A DNA stretch of 64,000 nt. Origin: Marivita sp051251565 (GTDB lineage: Bacteria > Pseudomonadota > Alphaproteobacteria > Rhodobacterales > Rhodobacteraceae). Numbering within the stretch: position 1 is the first letter of the stretch; the number at the start of each line of letters is the position of its first letter. Location of the stretch: NCBI RefSeq assembly GCF_051251565.1, contig NZ_JBPOFB010000003.1:186001-250000 (forward strand), read 5' to 3'. Shown here piece after piece: positions 15,770 to 24,837 of the stretch. The notes beneath the pieces were generated by a model. The model made no database searches. It saw only the letters and a list, made by a program, of their open reading frames with translations, and was not told the origin of the DNA. The position numbers and the translations under genes were made by a program.

Positions 15770-18391
15770 TTAGAACCGGTCGAGCAGACGTTCCAGATAC
15801 TCAAGCTCTTCTTCGGGGCGTTCGCCTTCACCCGAGCGGCGCCGGATTTCATCCAGCAATTCGCGGGCGCGGCGGTACACGTCTTCGCCCTGCAACAGGC
15901 TTTCGTTTGACCCGATCTGACCGTTCGATCCAACATTGCGCCCAAGCGGATCGCGCTGCTGGCCCGGATCAGCCCCATCGGCCATGCCTTGCTGGCCTTG
16001 GCCTTGTTGCTGCTGTTCTGCCATCGCCTCGCCCAGATTTCGCATGCCTTCGCGCAACGCTTCCATGGCTTCAGATTGGTTGTCGATGGCCCCGGCCAGA
16101 TCGTTGTCGCGCAGCGCCTCTTCGGCCCCTTCCATCGCACCTTCGGCGCGGTCCAGCGCCTCGCGGGCGGCATCGCCAGCCTCGGTGCCGGTACCAGGAA
16201 GGTTTTGGGACTGGCGATCAAGCTCTTGCCGCAAGGACCGCTGACGATCGGCAAGGTTTTCCTCAAGGCTTTGGCCCTGCCCATTCTGGCCTTGGCCTTC
16301 GCCCTGACCCTGCCCCGGCTGTTGTCCGGGTTGCTGGCCTTGCCCCTGCTGTTGGCCCTCTCCCTGACCTTGTTGCTGGCCAGGTTGCTGACCCTGTTGG
16401 CCTTGCTGACCCTGCTGACCGGGATTGAACTGCTCCTGAAGATCGCGGAACGCCTGATCCGACAGATCCTGCTGCTCACGCAGGGTTTCGGCAAGCCCTT
16501 CCATCGCCTGTTCGCCAGGGGACTGGCCTTGTTGGCCCTGTCCTTGGGTGACCTGCATGTTCTCCATCATCTGGCGCAACTGTTCGAGCGCTTCTTGCGC
16601 TTCGGCCATGCGGCCCTCTTCCATGAGTTCCTGAATGCGATCCATCATCTCTTGCAGGTCGTTCTGGCTCATCTCCATGGTGTTCTGGTTCTGAGTCATC
16701 TCTTGATCGGGATTGTTCTGCTGCTCTTGCTGAGCCTGTCGGGACAGCTGACGCAGGTAATCATCCGTCGCCTCGCGCAGTTCTTGCATCAGCTCGGCGA
16801 TTTCCTGATCCGACGCGCCATTTCGCATCGCTTCGGAAAGCCGGTCCTGCGCGCGTTGCAAGCGTTCCAGCGCATCCTCAAGATCGCCCTCTTCGAAACG
16901 CAGCGCCAGATCCCACATCGCCTGCGCAATCTCTGCCTGTTGATCGTCAGTCATGGACACCTGCGCCAGCGCCTCGATCCGGCGCATGATGGTGCGTAAC
17001 CGCAGGAAATCGGTGCTTGAGCGGAACACATCATCCGGCCGGTGCGACACCGCCCGCATCAGCAGCGCAATGTCAGCCGCGTTTTCGCGGTTCCACAGCA
17101 GCGCGCGGCGCTGATCAATGATGGCCGACGCCATAGGATCAAAAAACCGCCGTCCCGGCAGGGCAATCACATCAGCCATGGATTCACCAATCTGATCGGC
17201 TTCGTCGGTCACAGACAGGCTGATGGTGACAGGCAGGTTCGCCCAAGGGTGTTCCGAGAAATTGTCGATCACCGTTTCGGTGAACTCTGATCTGTCCCCG
17301 GCAATCGGCATCGGCAGGGGCAGTTCGATGGTGGCGCGCGGTTCCGGGTCGATGCGCAGCCCGTAGCGACGGTCGACATCGTCCAGCGCCAGCGTGATAC
17401 GGGCCATGCCATCGCGCACGGCGTAATCGTCTTTGGCCACGAACGGGATTTGCGCCTCCCCGTCATAGCTGACTTCGATCTCGCCATCGCGCGTCACTTC
17501 GGGGGCGCGGTCCGGCGTGGCGACAATCTCCCAAATTCGGCCACCGGGTCCGTCGATCTCAAGCTGTCCGGATTGTGCAATGGTGAATTCCTGCGCTGTG
17601 CTGATCGACGCCGCAACAAGGTCCTCGGGGGTTGCGGTCGGGGACACGCGGCCCGAAATCGTCTCGGACACGCTCAGCGCGCCCACTTCGCCATAGAACC
17701 GCAGGGTCACGCGACTGCCCTCTGGGGTTTCCAGACGCGCCTCGCGGATGTCGTTGAGGTAAATGGAGGGGAGCCCGGTGTAGTGCGGCGGCTCCAGCCA
17801 GCCTTCCCATGTCGGACCAGATGCCAGATCGGACCCGGTCGGACCCATCGCAGCCACCGTCTGCACCCGCAGAACGGAGCCGAACACCGCCGCCACCAAA
17901 AACGCAAGAACCGCGACGTACCGAAGTGCAAACGGATCGGCCCGCGACACCCGCAGATCGGGTTCCACCGCTTTGGCGTCTTTCAGCCGTGCCGCCATGC
18001 GCGCCTGATGCGCGTTCCATACCGCCAAAGAGGCCGGATCGTCCGCCCCGATCGCCTGATTGTCCAGTGCGGCAAGGATCGGGTTGCCCGGCAATGTGGC
18101 GTCCAAGCGTGCAAGGGCCGCGGTGTATGACGGCCATGCAAACCGCCGTATACCGCGCACCAGCGCCCAAAGTGCCGCGCCAAAAGACACGCCCAGAATT
18201 GCCCAGACCGCTTCAAGCGGCAGAAAGTCCTGCACCCCCAGCATCAGGAAGGCAAGAACCACAAAAAGCACCGACCAGAGCGGCCAGAACGCGCGCACAA
18301 CCACCTCTGCCCCCATACCCAAACGGGTCAGGAACAGCGGCCAGCGCAGGGCCGCGTTGATCTCTGCGGGCAGGGTATCCCGTGCAGTCAT
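15770..18391 (-). CDS. TIGR02302 family protein (DUF4175), low-complexity C-terminal half
   Basis: An 873-residue alphaproteobacterial protein of unknown function. Two or three hydrophobic segments lie in the first 170 residues (around 30-75 and 150-170), followed by a beta-rich extracytoplasmic part (about 200-450) and a long helical, Gln/Glu/Met-rich second half. Residues about 620-720 are almost pure Gly-Gln repeats (runs of QGQQ and GQGQ), which the family is known for. The repeats are in frame and intact. It lies 36 bases after lysA and is probably co-transcribed with it, a frequent alphaproteobacterial arrangement. Confidence 0.9.
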   Translation of the reverse strand: MTARDTLPAEINAALRWPLFLTRLGMGAEVVVRAFWPLWSVLFVVLAFLMLGVQDFLPLEAVWAILGVSFGAALWALVRGIRRFAWPSYTAALARLDATLPGNPILAALDNQAIGADDPASLAVWNAHQARMAARLKDAKAVEPDLRVSRADPFALRYVAVLAFLVAAVFGSVLRVQTVAAMGPTGSDLASGPTWEGWLEPPHYTGLPSIYLNDIREARLETPEGSRVTLRFYGEVGALSVSETISGRVSPTATPEDLVAASISTAQEFTIAQSGQLEIDGPGGRIWEIVATPDRAPEVTRDGEIEVSYDGEAQIPFVAKDDYAVRDGMARITLALDDVDRRYGLRIDPEPRATIELPLPMPIAGDRSEFTETVIDNFSEHPWANLPVTISLSVTDEADQIGESMADVIALPGRRFFDPMASAIIDQRRALLWNRENAADIALLMRAVSHRPDDVFRSSTDFLRLRTIMRRIEALAQVSMTDDQQAEIAQAMWDLALRFEEGDLEDALERLQRAQDRLSEAMRNGASDQEIAELMQELREATDDYLRQLSRQAQQEQQNNPDQEMTQNQNTMEMSQNDLQEMMDRIQELMEEGRMAEAQEALEQLRQMMENMQVTQGQGQQGQSPGEQAMEGLAETLREQQDLSDQAFRDLQEQFNPGQQGQQGQQGQQPGQQQGQGEGQQQGQGQQPGQQPGQGQGEGQGQNGQGQSLEENLADRQRSLRQELDRQSQNLPGTGTEAGDAAREALDRAEGAMEGAEEALRDNDLAGAIDNQSEAMEALREGMRNLGEAMAEQQQQGQGQQGMADGADPGQQRDPLGRNVGSNGQIGSNESLLQGEDVYRRARELLDEIRRRSGEGERPEEELEYLERLLDRF

Positions 18392-18427
18392 TCCGATCTC
18401 CAGATCATGTGACCGCAGGGGAATACC

Positions 18428-19693
18428 TCACAGCCATGGGGGAATGGTATCTCGGTTTATGATTTCGTCAAAGTCTGGGCGTTTGCGAATGACAGCGAAT
18501 TGATCACCCTTTGCCAAAACTTCGGGCACAAGAGGCCGCGTGTTGTATTCGCTGGCCATCACAGCGCCGTAAGCACCGGCAGATCGGAAGGCAACAAGGT
18601 CTCCTGCGGCAAGGGGCGGCATCATGCGATTCTTGGCGAACGTGTCCCCGGATTCGCAGACCGGGCCGACGATATCAAAGGGCTGCTGGTCAACCCCCGG
18701 TTCGGGTTCGATCACCGGCACGATGTCGTGATGGGCGTCATACATCGCGGGACGGATCAGATCGTTCATCGCACCGTCAAGGATCAGGAATTGACGACCC
18801 TCGCCCTGCTTTACATAGATCACACGGCTGACAAGAATGCCCGCATTGCCCACGATCAGGCGACCCGGCTCAATCTCGATCTCGCAGCCCAGATGGCCCA
18901 CGGTGCGCTTGATCAACGCACCATATTCAGACGGCAAAGGCGGTGCCTCGTTGGAGCGTTCATAGGGAATGCCCAGACCGCCCCCCAGATCAAGCCGCTT
19001 GATCGTATGCCCATCTGCGCGCAGCTGCTCGGTCAGCTCTGCCACTTTCTGATAGGCGCGTTCGTACGGCTCCAGATCGGTCAGTTGCGAGCCGATATGC
19101 ACGTCAATGCCGATGATTTCGATCCCCGGCAATGCGGCGGCTTCGGCATAGACCTCGCGGGCTTTGGCGATCGGGATACCGAACTTATTCTCGGATTTCC
19201 CAGTGGCGATCTTGGCATGGGTCTTGGCGTCCACATCCGGATTCACCCGCACTGTGATCGGCGCGGTTTTGCCCAATGACGTCGCAACCTCGGAAATAAT
19301 CCGCATCTCCGGTTCGCTTTCGACGTTGAACTGGCGAATCCCGCCTTCCAATGCCATGCGAATCTCGGCGCGGGTCTTGCCGACGCCCGAGAACACGATC
19401 CGATCGCCCGGCACGCCCGCTGCCTTGGCGCGCGTGTATTCGCCGCCCGACACGACATCCATGCCCGCGCCCAGATCGGCCAGCGTCTTGAGGATCGCCT
19501 GATTGGAGGCCGCTTTCATGGCGTAGCAGATCATATGCTCCATCCCGTCCAACGCCTCGTTAAGAACCTGAAAATGGCGGGTCAGGGTCGCGGTGGAATA
19601 GAGGTAAAACGGTGTCCCGACAGAAGCCGCGATATCGGCAACTGCCACGTCTTCGGCGTAAAGCGCGCCATTACGATAGAGAAAATGATCCAC
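18428..19693 (-). CDS. lysA: Diaminopimelate decarboxylase
   Basis: A 421-residue PLP enzyme of fold type III that decarboxylates meso-diaminopimelate to lysine. The PLP lysine is in CYAMKAASNQAIL (about residue 57). The glycine-rich phosphate loop DLGGGLGIPY and the C-terminal CESGDTFAKNR with the active-site Cys are present. Translation begins with GTG (19693-19691), preceded by AGGAGA at a normal distance. It belongs to an argH-lipoprotein-DUF2834-lysA-TIGR02302 array on one strand. Confidence 0.96.
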   Translation of the reverse strand: MDHFLYRNGALYAEDVAVADIAASVGTPFYLYSTATLTRHFQVLNEALDGMEHMICYAMKAASNQAILKTLADLGAGMDVVSGGEYTRAKAAGVPGDRIVFSGVGKTRAEIRMALEGGIRQFNVESEPEMRIISEVATSLGKTAPITVRVNPDVDAKTHAKIATGKSENKFGIPIAKAREVYAEAAALPGIEIIGIDVHIGSQLTDLEPYERAYQKVAELTEQLRADGHTIKRLDLGGGLGIPYERSNEAPPLPSEYGALIKRTVGHLGCEIEIEPGRLIVGNAGILVSRVIYVKQGEGRQFLILDGAMNDLIRPAMYDAHHDIVPVIEPEPGVDQQPFDIVGPVCESGDTFAKNRMMPPLAAGDLVAFRSAGAYGAVMASEYNTRPLVPEVLAKGDQFAVIRKRPDFDEIINRDTIPPWL

Positions 19694-19721
19694 AACCGTC
19701 TCCTGAACAGACCGCGCCGCA

Positions 19722-19777
19722 GTAGCGCAGCGTGGGGGCCTGCGCTACCCCCTGCTTCTTCTTTTCGTAAATATGCC
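19722..19777. repeat. Hairpin plus CTTCTTCTTTT/AAATAT motif (copy 1)
   Basis: The stem GTAGCGCAG / CTGCGCTAC is followed by CTTCTTCTTTTCGTAAATATGCC. A closely similar A/T-rich motif next to a GC-rich hairpin occurs at 26875-26948, but there the hairpin is on the other side. The two look like members of a dispersed intergenic repeat. The rest of the 199-base gap before the DUF2834 gene holds nothing recognisable. Confidence 0.5.
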
Positions 19778-19892
19778 AGCACTCCGACAGCGAAACCGGA
19801 CATCAGCGGGAAAAGGCGCGACAGAGACACGCGTGCCCACCCGAGGCGCAGCCGAGACATGCAGCGCGGGGTGCAAAGCCCGCACATTGGTG

Positions 19893-20210
19893 TCACGGAA
19901 TGGGTCTGGACCGCAGGAAAAGGTAAAGCGGCAGGCCGCAGCTGACGCCAATGCAATAGATTGCTGGAACGGCGATCAAGGCACTCCAGTTTCGGCGGAC
20001 AGCGACCTCTGCAATGATCCAGATGGTCAAGGTCACCGCTGCAATCGTCAGATCCCATGTCAAACCGGTGGTCGAGTCGTTGACATACCACGCGTCAATG
20101 AGCGCCCCGAGGCTCCAGTCATTTGCGGCAAGATATGACAGGAAGTAATACATCGGATGAACCGTGCCCCAGATCGCAAGAGCAAGGTAAACCCAGCGCA
20201 TCGGCGTCAT
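19893..20210 (-). CDS. DUF2834 domain-containing membrane protein
   Basis: A 105-residue protein with three hydrophobic segments (about 6-28, 52-72, 80-98). The pattern WGTVHPMYYFLSYL ... GLTWDLTIAAVTLTIWIIAE ... GVSCGLPLYLFLRSR matches DUF2834, whose function is unknown. Its ATG shares one base with the stop of the upstream lipoprotein gene (TGATG), so it is translationally coupled to it. Confidence 0.85.
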   Translation of the reverse strand: MTPMRWVYLALAIWGTVHPMYYFLSYLAANDWSLGALIDAWYVNDSTTGLTWDLTIAAVTLTIWIIAEVAVRRNWSALIAVPAIYCIGVSCGLPLYLFLRSRPIP

Positions 20211-20383
20211 CAGAAGCTGGCCCCGACGGTCACCGGACCCGAGCGGACAGTCACTCCAGTCGAGGTGCGCACGCCCTCACTGCCCACGGACACGGTTGTG
20301 TTGACGGAGGGTGTGATGGGTGGGCCATCCGCACCGCAGGCCGCCAACGCAAAGATCGCTGCAATCAAAACCGCTCTGATCAT
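20210..20383 (-). CDS. Small lipoprotein, 57 residues
   Basis: Begins MIRAVLIAAIFALAACGADG: a signal peptide with lipobox LAAC, predicted acylated Cys at 16. The mature part is only about 40 residues and is Thr/Val/Ser rich (VNTTVSVGSEGVRTSTGVTV). Its ATG overlaps the argH stop in an ATGA junction, and its own stop overlaps the next start. Small lipoproteins often follow argH in Rhodobacteraceae. Function unknown. Confidence 0.8.
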   Translation of the reverse strand: MIRAVLIAAIFALAACGADGPPITPSVNTTVSVGSEGVRTSTGVTVRSGPVTVGASF

Positions 20384-21771
20384 CCCAACACCTCTTTCCA
20401 ACGCGCCACCTGTTCGCGGACCCGAACCGGCGCGGTGCCACCATAGCTGGTGCGGCTTGCCACTGAATTGTGGACACCCAGCACCTCGAACACGTCGGCG
20501 GTGATCGCCGCATGCACAGATTGCATGTCTTCAAGGCTCAGATCCGGCAAATCGCACCCTTTGTGTTCCGCCATCGCCACCAAAGACCCGGTGACATGAT
20601 GCGCGTCTCGGAAAGGTAGGTCGAGCGCGCGCACAAGCCAGTCCGCAAGATCGGTTGCCGTAGAAAACCCGGCAGAGGCGGCGGATTCCAGATTGGCGGT
20701 GTTGGCGGTCATGTCCTTGACCATGCCATCCATCGCAGCCAGTGCCAGCATCCAATTGTCGGCAGCGTCAAAAACCTGTTCCTTGTCTTCCTGCATGTCC
20801 TTGGAATAGGCGAGCGGCAGGCCCTTCATCACCATCATCAGCGCGACGTTGGCCCCGAAAATGCGCCCGATCTTTGCGCGGATCAGCTCTGCTGCGTCGG
20901 GATTTTTCTTTTGCGGCATGATCGACGACCCGGTCGAAAAGCGATCCGACAGGGTGACAAAGCGGAATTGCGCGGATGACCAGATCACCAGTTCTTCGGC
21001 AAAACGTGAAAGATGCACTGCGCTGATGGACGCCACGCTTAGAAATTCGAGCGCGAAATCCCGATCACTAACCGCATCAAGGCTGTTGGCCATCGGGCGG
21101 TCAAAGCCCAGCGCCTGTGCCGTCATGTCCCGGTCAATCGGGAAAGATGTGCCAGCAAGCGCCGCTGCGCCCAAGGGCGATTCGTTCATCCGGCGGCGGG
21201 CGTCTTGGACGCGGCTGAGGTCACGGGCGAACATTTCGACATAGGCCATCATGTGGTGGCCCCATGTGACCGGCTGTGCCGTTTGCAGATGGGTAAAGCC
21301 GGGCATGACCCAATCGGCACCAGCGTCTGCCTGCGCCACAAGCGCGCGCATCAAGGCTTCCAATCCCGTTGCCGCCGCATCCAGTTGGTCGCGGACCCAC
21401 AGGCGAAAATCTGTCGCAACCTGATCGTTGCGGGACCGGCCCGTGTGCAGGCGGCCTGCGGGTGCGCCGATCACCTCTTTCAGGCGGGCTTCAACATTCA
21501 TGTGGATGTCTTCAAGAGCGGTCGAAAAGGTGAACGCGCCTGTTTCAATCTCTGACAATACGGTGAGCAAGCCTTCCCGCATCGCCTTTGCATCGCTATC
21601 TGTCACAATACCCTGTGCAGCGAGCATCGCGGCGTGGGCCCTTGAACCGGCGATATCCTGCGACGCCATACGTTTGTCAAACCCGATGGAGGCATTGATC
21701 GCTTCCATGATCGCATCGGGACCGGCGGCGAAACGGCCGCCCCACATCTGGTTCGAGGATTTGTCGGACAT
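20380..21771 (-). CDS. argH: Argininosuccinate lyase
   Basis: A 463-residue enzyme of the fumarase/aspartase superfamily that splits argininosuccinate into arginine and fumarate. The superfamily signature GSSIMPQKKNPD is near residue 280, with MNVEARL and HTGRSRNDQVATD upstream. The start is set at ATG 21771 (MSDKSSNQMWGGRF) because AAGGGG precedes it; the longer frame upstream overlaps divergent tlpA. Only 23 bases separate its start from that gene, so its promoter must lie inside the tlpA coding region. Confidence 0.97.
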   Translation of the reverse strand: MSDKSSNQMWGGRFAAGPDAIMEAINASIGFDKRMASQDIAGSRAHAAMLAAQGIVTDSDAKAMREGLLTVLSEIETGAFTFSTALEDIHMNVEARLKEVIGAPAGRLHTGRSRNDQVATDFRLWVRDQLDAAATGLEALMRALVAQADAGADWVMPGFTHLQTAQPVTWGHHMMAYVEMFARDLSRVQDARRRMNESPLGAAALAGTSFPIDRDMTAQALGFDRPMANSLDAVSDRDFALEFLSVASISAVHLSRFAEELVIWSSAQFRFVTLSDRFSTGSSIMPQKKNPDAAELIRAKIGRIFGANVALMMVMKGLPLAYSKDMQEDKEQVFDAADNWMLALAAMDGMVKDMTANTANLESAASAGFSTATDLADWLVRALDLPFRDAHHVTGSLVAMAEHKGCDLPDLSLEDMQSVHAAITADVFEVLGVHNSVASRTSYGGTAPVRVREQVARWKEVLG

Positions 21772-21794
21772 GGTCTTACCCCTTCGGAGGGAAA

Positions 21795-22361
21795 ATGAAG
21801 AAAACACTTGCCGCTCTCCTCTATACGGGCCTCGTTGCGCTTGCAAACCCAGCGCTGGCCGATCTGGCCAAGGCCGAAGCGATGCGCGACGGCGACATGA
21901 AAAAACTCAACTTCCACAGCGACGTGCAGCCTGCCGGAACCACGGAATTCACTACGTTTGAGGGTGATCCGCTGACGTTGGAACAGTACGAGGGCAAATG
22001 GGTGTTGCTGAACTTCTGGGCCACATGGTGCGCGCCGTGCCGCAAGGAGATGCCGATGTTGTCCGAGTTGCAGACCGAATTCGGCGGAGACGCGTTTGCC
22101 GTGGTGACGATTGCAACTGGGCGCAATCCGCCGCCTGCGATGAAAAGTTTCTTTGACGAGATCGGTGTCGACAACCTGCCGCTTTACCGCGATCCGAAAT
22201 CGGGTCTTGCACGAGAAATGGGCGTTTTGGGCCTGCCGATCACGGTGATCCTGAATCCCGAGGGGCAAGAGGTCGCGCGGATGCGCGGGGATGCAGATTG
22301 GGCCTCGGACAATGCCAAGGCCATTTTGCGCACCATTCTGGAACAGGACACCGCAGGCTGA
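21795..22361 (+). CDS. TlpA-like periplasmic thiol-disulfide oxidoreductase
   Basis: A 188-residue secreted thioredoxin-fold protein. The signal peptide covers about residues 1-22 (KKTLAALLYTGLVALANPALA). The redox site is WATWCAPCRKEMP (CAPC), followed by the cis-Pro GLPITVILNP. TlpA/ResA-like proteins reduce periplasmic cysteines, for example in apocytochrome c maturation, which may matter for the many c-type hemes of this phototroph. Start supported by GGAGG five bases upstream of the ATG. Divergent from argH, a conserved arrangement in alphaproteobacteria. Confidence 0.92.
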   Translation: MKKTLAALLYTGLVALANPALADLAKAEAMRDGDMKKLNFHSDVQPAGTTEFTTFEGDPLTLEQYEGKWVLLNFWATWCAPCRKEMPMLSELQTEFGGDAFAVVTIATGRNPPPAMKSFFDEIGVDNLPLYRDPKSGLAREMGVLGLPITVILNPEGQEVARMRGDADWASDNAKAILRTILEQDTAG

Positions 22362-22812
22362 CCGGAACGCACAGCAGGCAGGATCTTTGGGCGCGTCCCC
22401 CGACGCTCACACAGCACGCAGCGCTTCACCTCATGGATTGGTTGTAGCTGCCAATCGCGTTTCAGCGCGTGCCTTTAGTTGTGTTGGACCCAAAGCTCCT
22501 GCGCTGCGACGGTGCAATCCCCATGCGCCATGTGCACGCGCGACGCGGTGCCCGTGAGCAAGAAGAGAGAGTGGACAGTGTCAGAGACCTGACGCATGGA
22601 CGCACCTGTGTTCGAGCCCCCGCCCGACAGGGATGTGTTTGTCAGAAATGTGGCAGCGCACCAAGCTTTTCGCCACATTTGCCGGAAACGCGTTGATTTT
22701 GCGAACAATCATAGAGGATTGCATGGGTTCGTTAGAAACACGAACCCTAGTCCTGCCTCATTTCAGCCGCAAATCAGATCGCAGGCCAATCGCTGGACGC
22801 GTATTTGTCGAA
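22362..22812. other. 451-base intergenic region with two hairpins
   Basis: This gap separates the convergent tlpA and ugd genes and has no ORF I would support. It contains two perfect inverted repeats: AAATGTGGC / GCCACATTT (22646-22654 and 22672-22680), and GGGTTCGT / ACGAACCC (22725-22732 and 22740-22747). Either may end or stabilise the convergent transcripts, but neither is followed by a T-run. A GTTCGAG stretch near 22611 resembles a tRNA T-loop, but no tRNA fold can be built around it. Confidence 0.4.
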
Positions 22813-24129
22813 TCAGGAAAACCCGCTGCGGCCGACGCTGTCATAGGCGATGAACCCAGCCTCTCGCACGACATCGACGTTGTAGATGTTGCGCAGGTCC
22901 GCCATTGCCGGATGCGCCATGCGTTTGGCGATCTGTGTCAGATCAAGCGCGCGGAATTCATTCCATTCGGTCAGCAGAACCAGCAGATCGGCATCTTGCA
23001 CAGCCTCATAGGGATCATCCTGCCATTGCACTCCGGGCAACAGCGCTTCGCCTTCGTGCTGGCCTTGCGGATCACAGACCCGGACCTTGGCCCCGCCGCC
23101 GACAAGCGCGGGCACGATGGTCAGGGACGGCGCATCGCGCATGTCATCGGTGTTGGGTTTGAACGTCACGCCCAGCACAGCGATTGTTTTGCCATTGAAC
23201 GATCCCCCGCACAGATCCTGCAATTTCTCGATCATGCGACGTTTGATGTCTTCGTTCACCGCAATCACCGCTTCGGTGATGTGCATCGGGGTGGCGTGTT
23301 CCTGACCGATGCGTGCCAGCGCCTTGGTGTCCTTGGGAAAGCACGATCCGCCATAGCCCGGACCTGCATGCAGGAACTTATTGCCGATGCGATTGTCCAT
23401 GCCCATGCCTTTGGACACCTGTTTTACATCCGCACCCACCTTTTCACAGAGTGCAGCGATCTCGTTGATGAAAGTGATCTTGGTCGCCAGAAATGCGTTG
23501 GCGGCATATTTGATCATCTCGGCGGATTCGAGGTCCGTGGTCACAATCGGAAAGTCGCGCAGGTATAGCGGGCGGTAGACTTCGGACATCACAGCCGCTG
23601 CGCGTTCGGTTTCCACCCCCACAACCACGCGGTCGGGTTTCATGAAATCATCAATCGCCGCCCCTTCGCGCAGAAATTCAGGGTTCGAGGCCACGTCAAA
23701 TTCAAGGTCGGGGTTCGCTGCCGCAACAACCTCGCGGACTTTGCGGTTTGTGCCGACGGGCACGGTCGATTTGGTGACGATGACAACGTAGTCTTTGGCC
23801 GCCTTTGCGATTTCTTCTGCGGCGGCCATCACGTAGGTGAGGTCTGCGTGGCCGTCGCCGCGGCGGGTTGGGGTGCCAACAGCGATGAACACCGCATCCG
23901 CGCCATCAATCGCCGCAGACAGATCCAACGTGAATTCAAGACGCCCGGCCTCGACGTTCTTGGCCATGAGGGTATCAAGGCCCGGCTCGTAGATTGGAAC
24001 TTCGCCCCGTTCGAGCATGTCGATCTTGCGTTGATCCTTGTCCACACAGACAACGCTATGCCCGAAGTCGGAAAAACACACCCCGGACACAAGGCCAACG
24101 TAGCCGGTCCCGATCATTGCAATTTTCAT
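22813..24129 (-). CDS. ugd: UDP-glucose 6-dehydrogenase
   Basis: A 438-residue NAD-dependent enzyme that oxidises UDP-glucose to UDP-glucuronate for surface polysaccharides. The N-terminal Rossmann motif is MKIAMIGTGYVGLVSG. The catalytic Cys lies in GPGYGGSCFPKDT and the substrate lysine in ALARIG upstream blocks; the C-terminal domain begins near GVTFKPNTDD. Start chosen at 24129 (AAGGGC upstream) rather than an upstream in-frame codon. It follows the cytochrome gene on the same strand but is separated from it by a strong terminator, so it is probably outside the photosynthesis transcript. Confidence 0.96.
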   Translation of the reverse strand: MKIAMIGTGYVGLVSGVCFSDFGHSVVCVDKDQRKIDMLERGEVPIYEPGLDTLMAKNVEAGRLEFTLDLSAAIDGADAVFIAVGTPTRRGDGHADLTYVMAAAEEIAKAAKDYVVIVTKSTVPVGTNRKVREVVAAANPDLEFDVASNPEFLREGAAIDDFMKPDRVVVGVETERAAAVMSEVYRPLYLRDFPIVTTDLESAEMIKYAANAFLATKITFINEIAALCEKVGADVKQVSKGMGMDNRIGNKFLHAGPGYGGSCFPKDTKALARIGQEHATPMHITEAVIAVNEDIKRRMIEKLQDLCGGSFNGKTIAVLGVTFKPNTDDMRDAPSLTIVPALVGGGAKVRVCDPQGQHEGEALLPGVQWQDDPYEAVQDADLLVLLTEWNEFRALDLTQIAKRMAHPAMADLRNIYNVDVVREAGFIAYDSVGRSGFS

Positions 24130-24215
24130 GGTACTGCCCTTGCATTCTTTTCGGGACGTTTTGCGCCCGGTGGTCAGCGTGGTCAACTCTGGGGTTGTGC
24201 TGGGGCAAAAGAAAA

Positions 24216-24238
24216 GGGCGCGCTGTGGCAGCGCGCCC
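24216..24238 (-). terminator. Intrinsic terminator ending the bchF-to-cytochrome transcript
   Basis: On the minus strand a perfect 10-bp stem GGGCGCGCTG / CAGCGCGCCC with loop CCA is followed by TTTTCTTTT. It lies 25 bases after the cytochrome c stop and 87 bases before ugd. It marks the end of the long first arm of the photosynthesis cluster. Confidence 0.88.
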
Positions 24239-24262
24239 CGTTCATCAACACGTTTGGGTGTT

Positions 24263-24730
24263 TTACGATCCCGAGCCCGTACCGTCATGCGGTGTTTCCG
24301 CGTCCGGGCTAACAGTCACAAGATATGCATAGACGTCTTCCATGCCCTTGCGCAGGCGGAACGACATCTTTGAGCGTGCGCCGCTGTCGTCCAGATACTC
24401 GGCCAAGAAGCCTTTGGGGTCCTGAACATAGCCAACGAACGTCTCTTCGTTCCAGACCAGACCCGCCTCACCAGCGGCAACGAGGCTATCACCATAGCGG
24501 AAGTCTTCGACGGTCCCGGCCTTACGACCGATGATGTTCCAAAGGTTCGGACCCGTGCGGCCGCCCTTGACAAACTCAGTGCCGTCTTCGGCCACGATCA
24601 TGTGGCACGACTTGCACTTGTTGAATTCCTTTTCACCCGCAGCGGCATCACCCGAACCTGCATGGCTCTCGGCGAAGGCTGCACCAGCGAGCGTGATTGC
24701 CGTGGCCGCAGTTGCGATCATCAACTTCAT
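24263..24730 (-). CDS. Soluble c-type cytochrome (cytochrome c2/c551-like)
   Basis: A 155-residue secreted cytochrome. The signal peptide (about 1-20) ends after GAAFA. A single heme motif CKSCH lies near residues 40-44, with the axial Met in SKMSFRL near residue 125 and the family blocks GPNLWNIIGRKAG and AYL. In Roseobacter phototrophs a gene of this type (cycA) sits after hemA and is thought to reduce the PufC hemes or the special pair, carrying electrons from the bc1 complex. Its position after hemA and before the terminator supports that role; a respiratory role is equally possible. Confidence 0.85.
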   Translation of the reverse strand: MKLMIATAATAITLAGAAFAESHAGSGDAAAGEKEFNKCKSCHMIVAEDGTEFVKGGRTGPNLWNIIGRKAGTVEDFRYGDSLVAAGEAGLVWNEETFVGYVQDPKGFLAEYLDDSGARSKMSFRLRKGMEDVYAYLVTVSPDAETPHDGTGSGS

Positions 24731-24837
24731 TACTGAACTCCTTTTTCGTGTTCAGGCGGACAATAGACCCGTCTCAGGCCGTTATCCAATAGCAAACCTG
24801 TGTTGTTCCATTCGACCTAAGCAGCACACGGGCAAAG

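Noticed and set aside
22590..22640. A tRNA-like GTTCGAG T-loop
   Set aside because: No acceptor, D-arm or anticodon stems can be formed around it.
22475..22708. A 77-codon minus-strand ORF in the tlpA-ugd gap
   Set aside because: No ribosome-binding site, no recognisable motif, and it runs through the perfect hairpin at 22646-22680.
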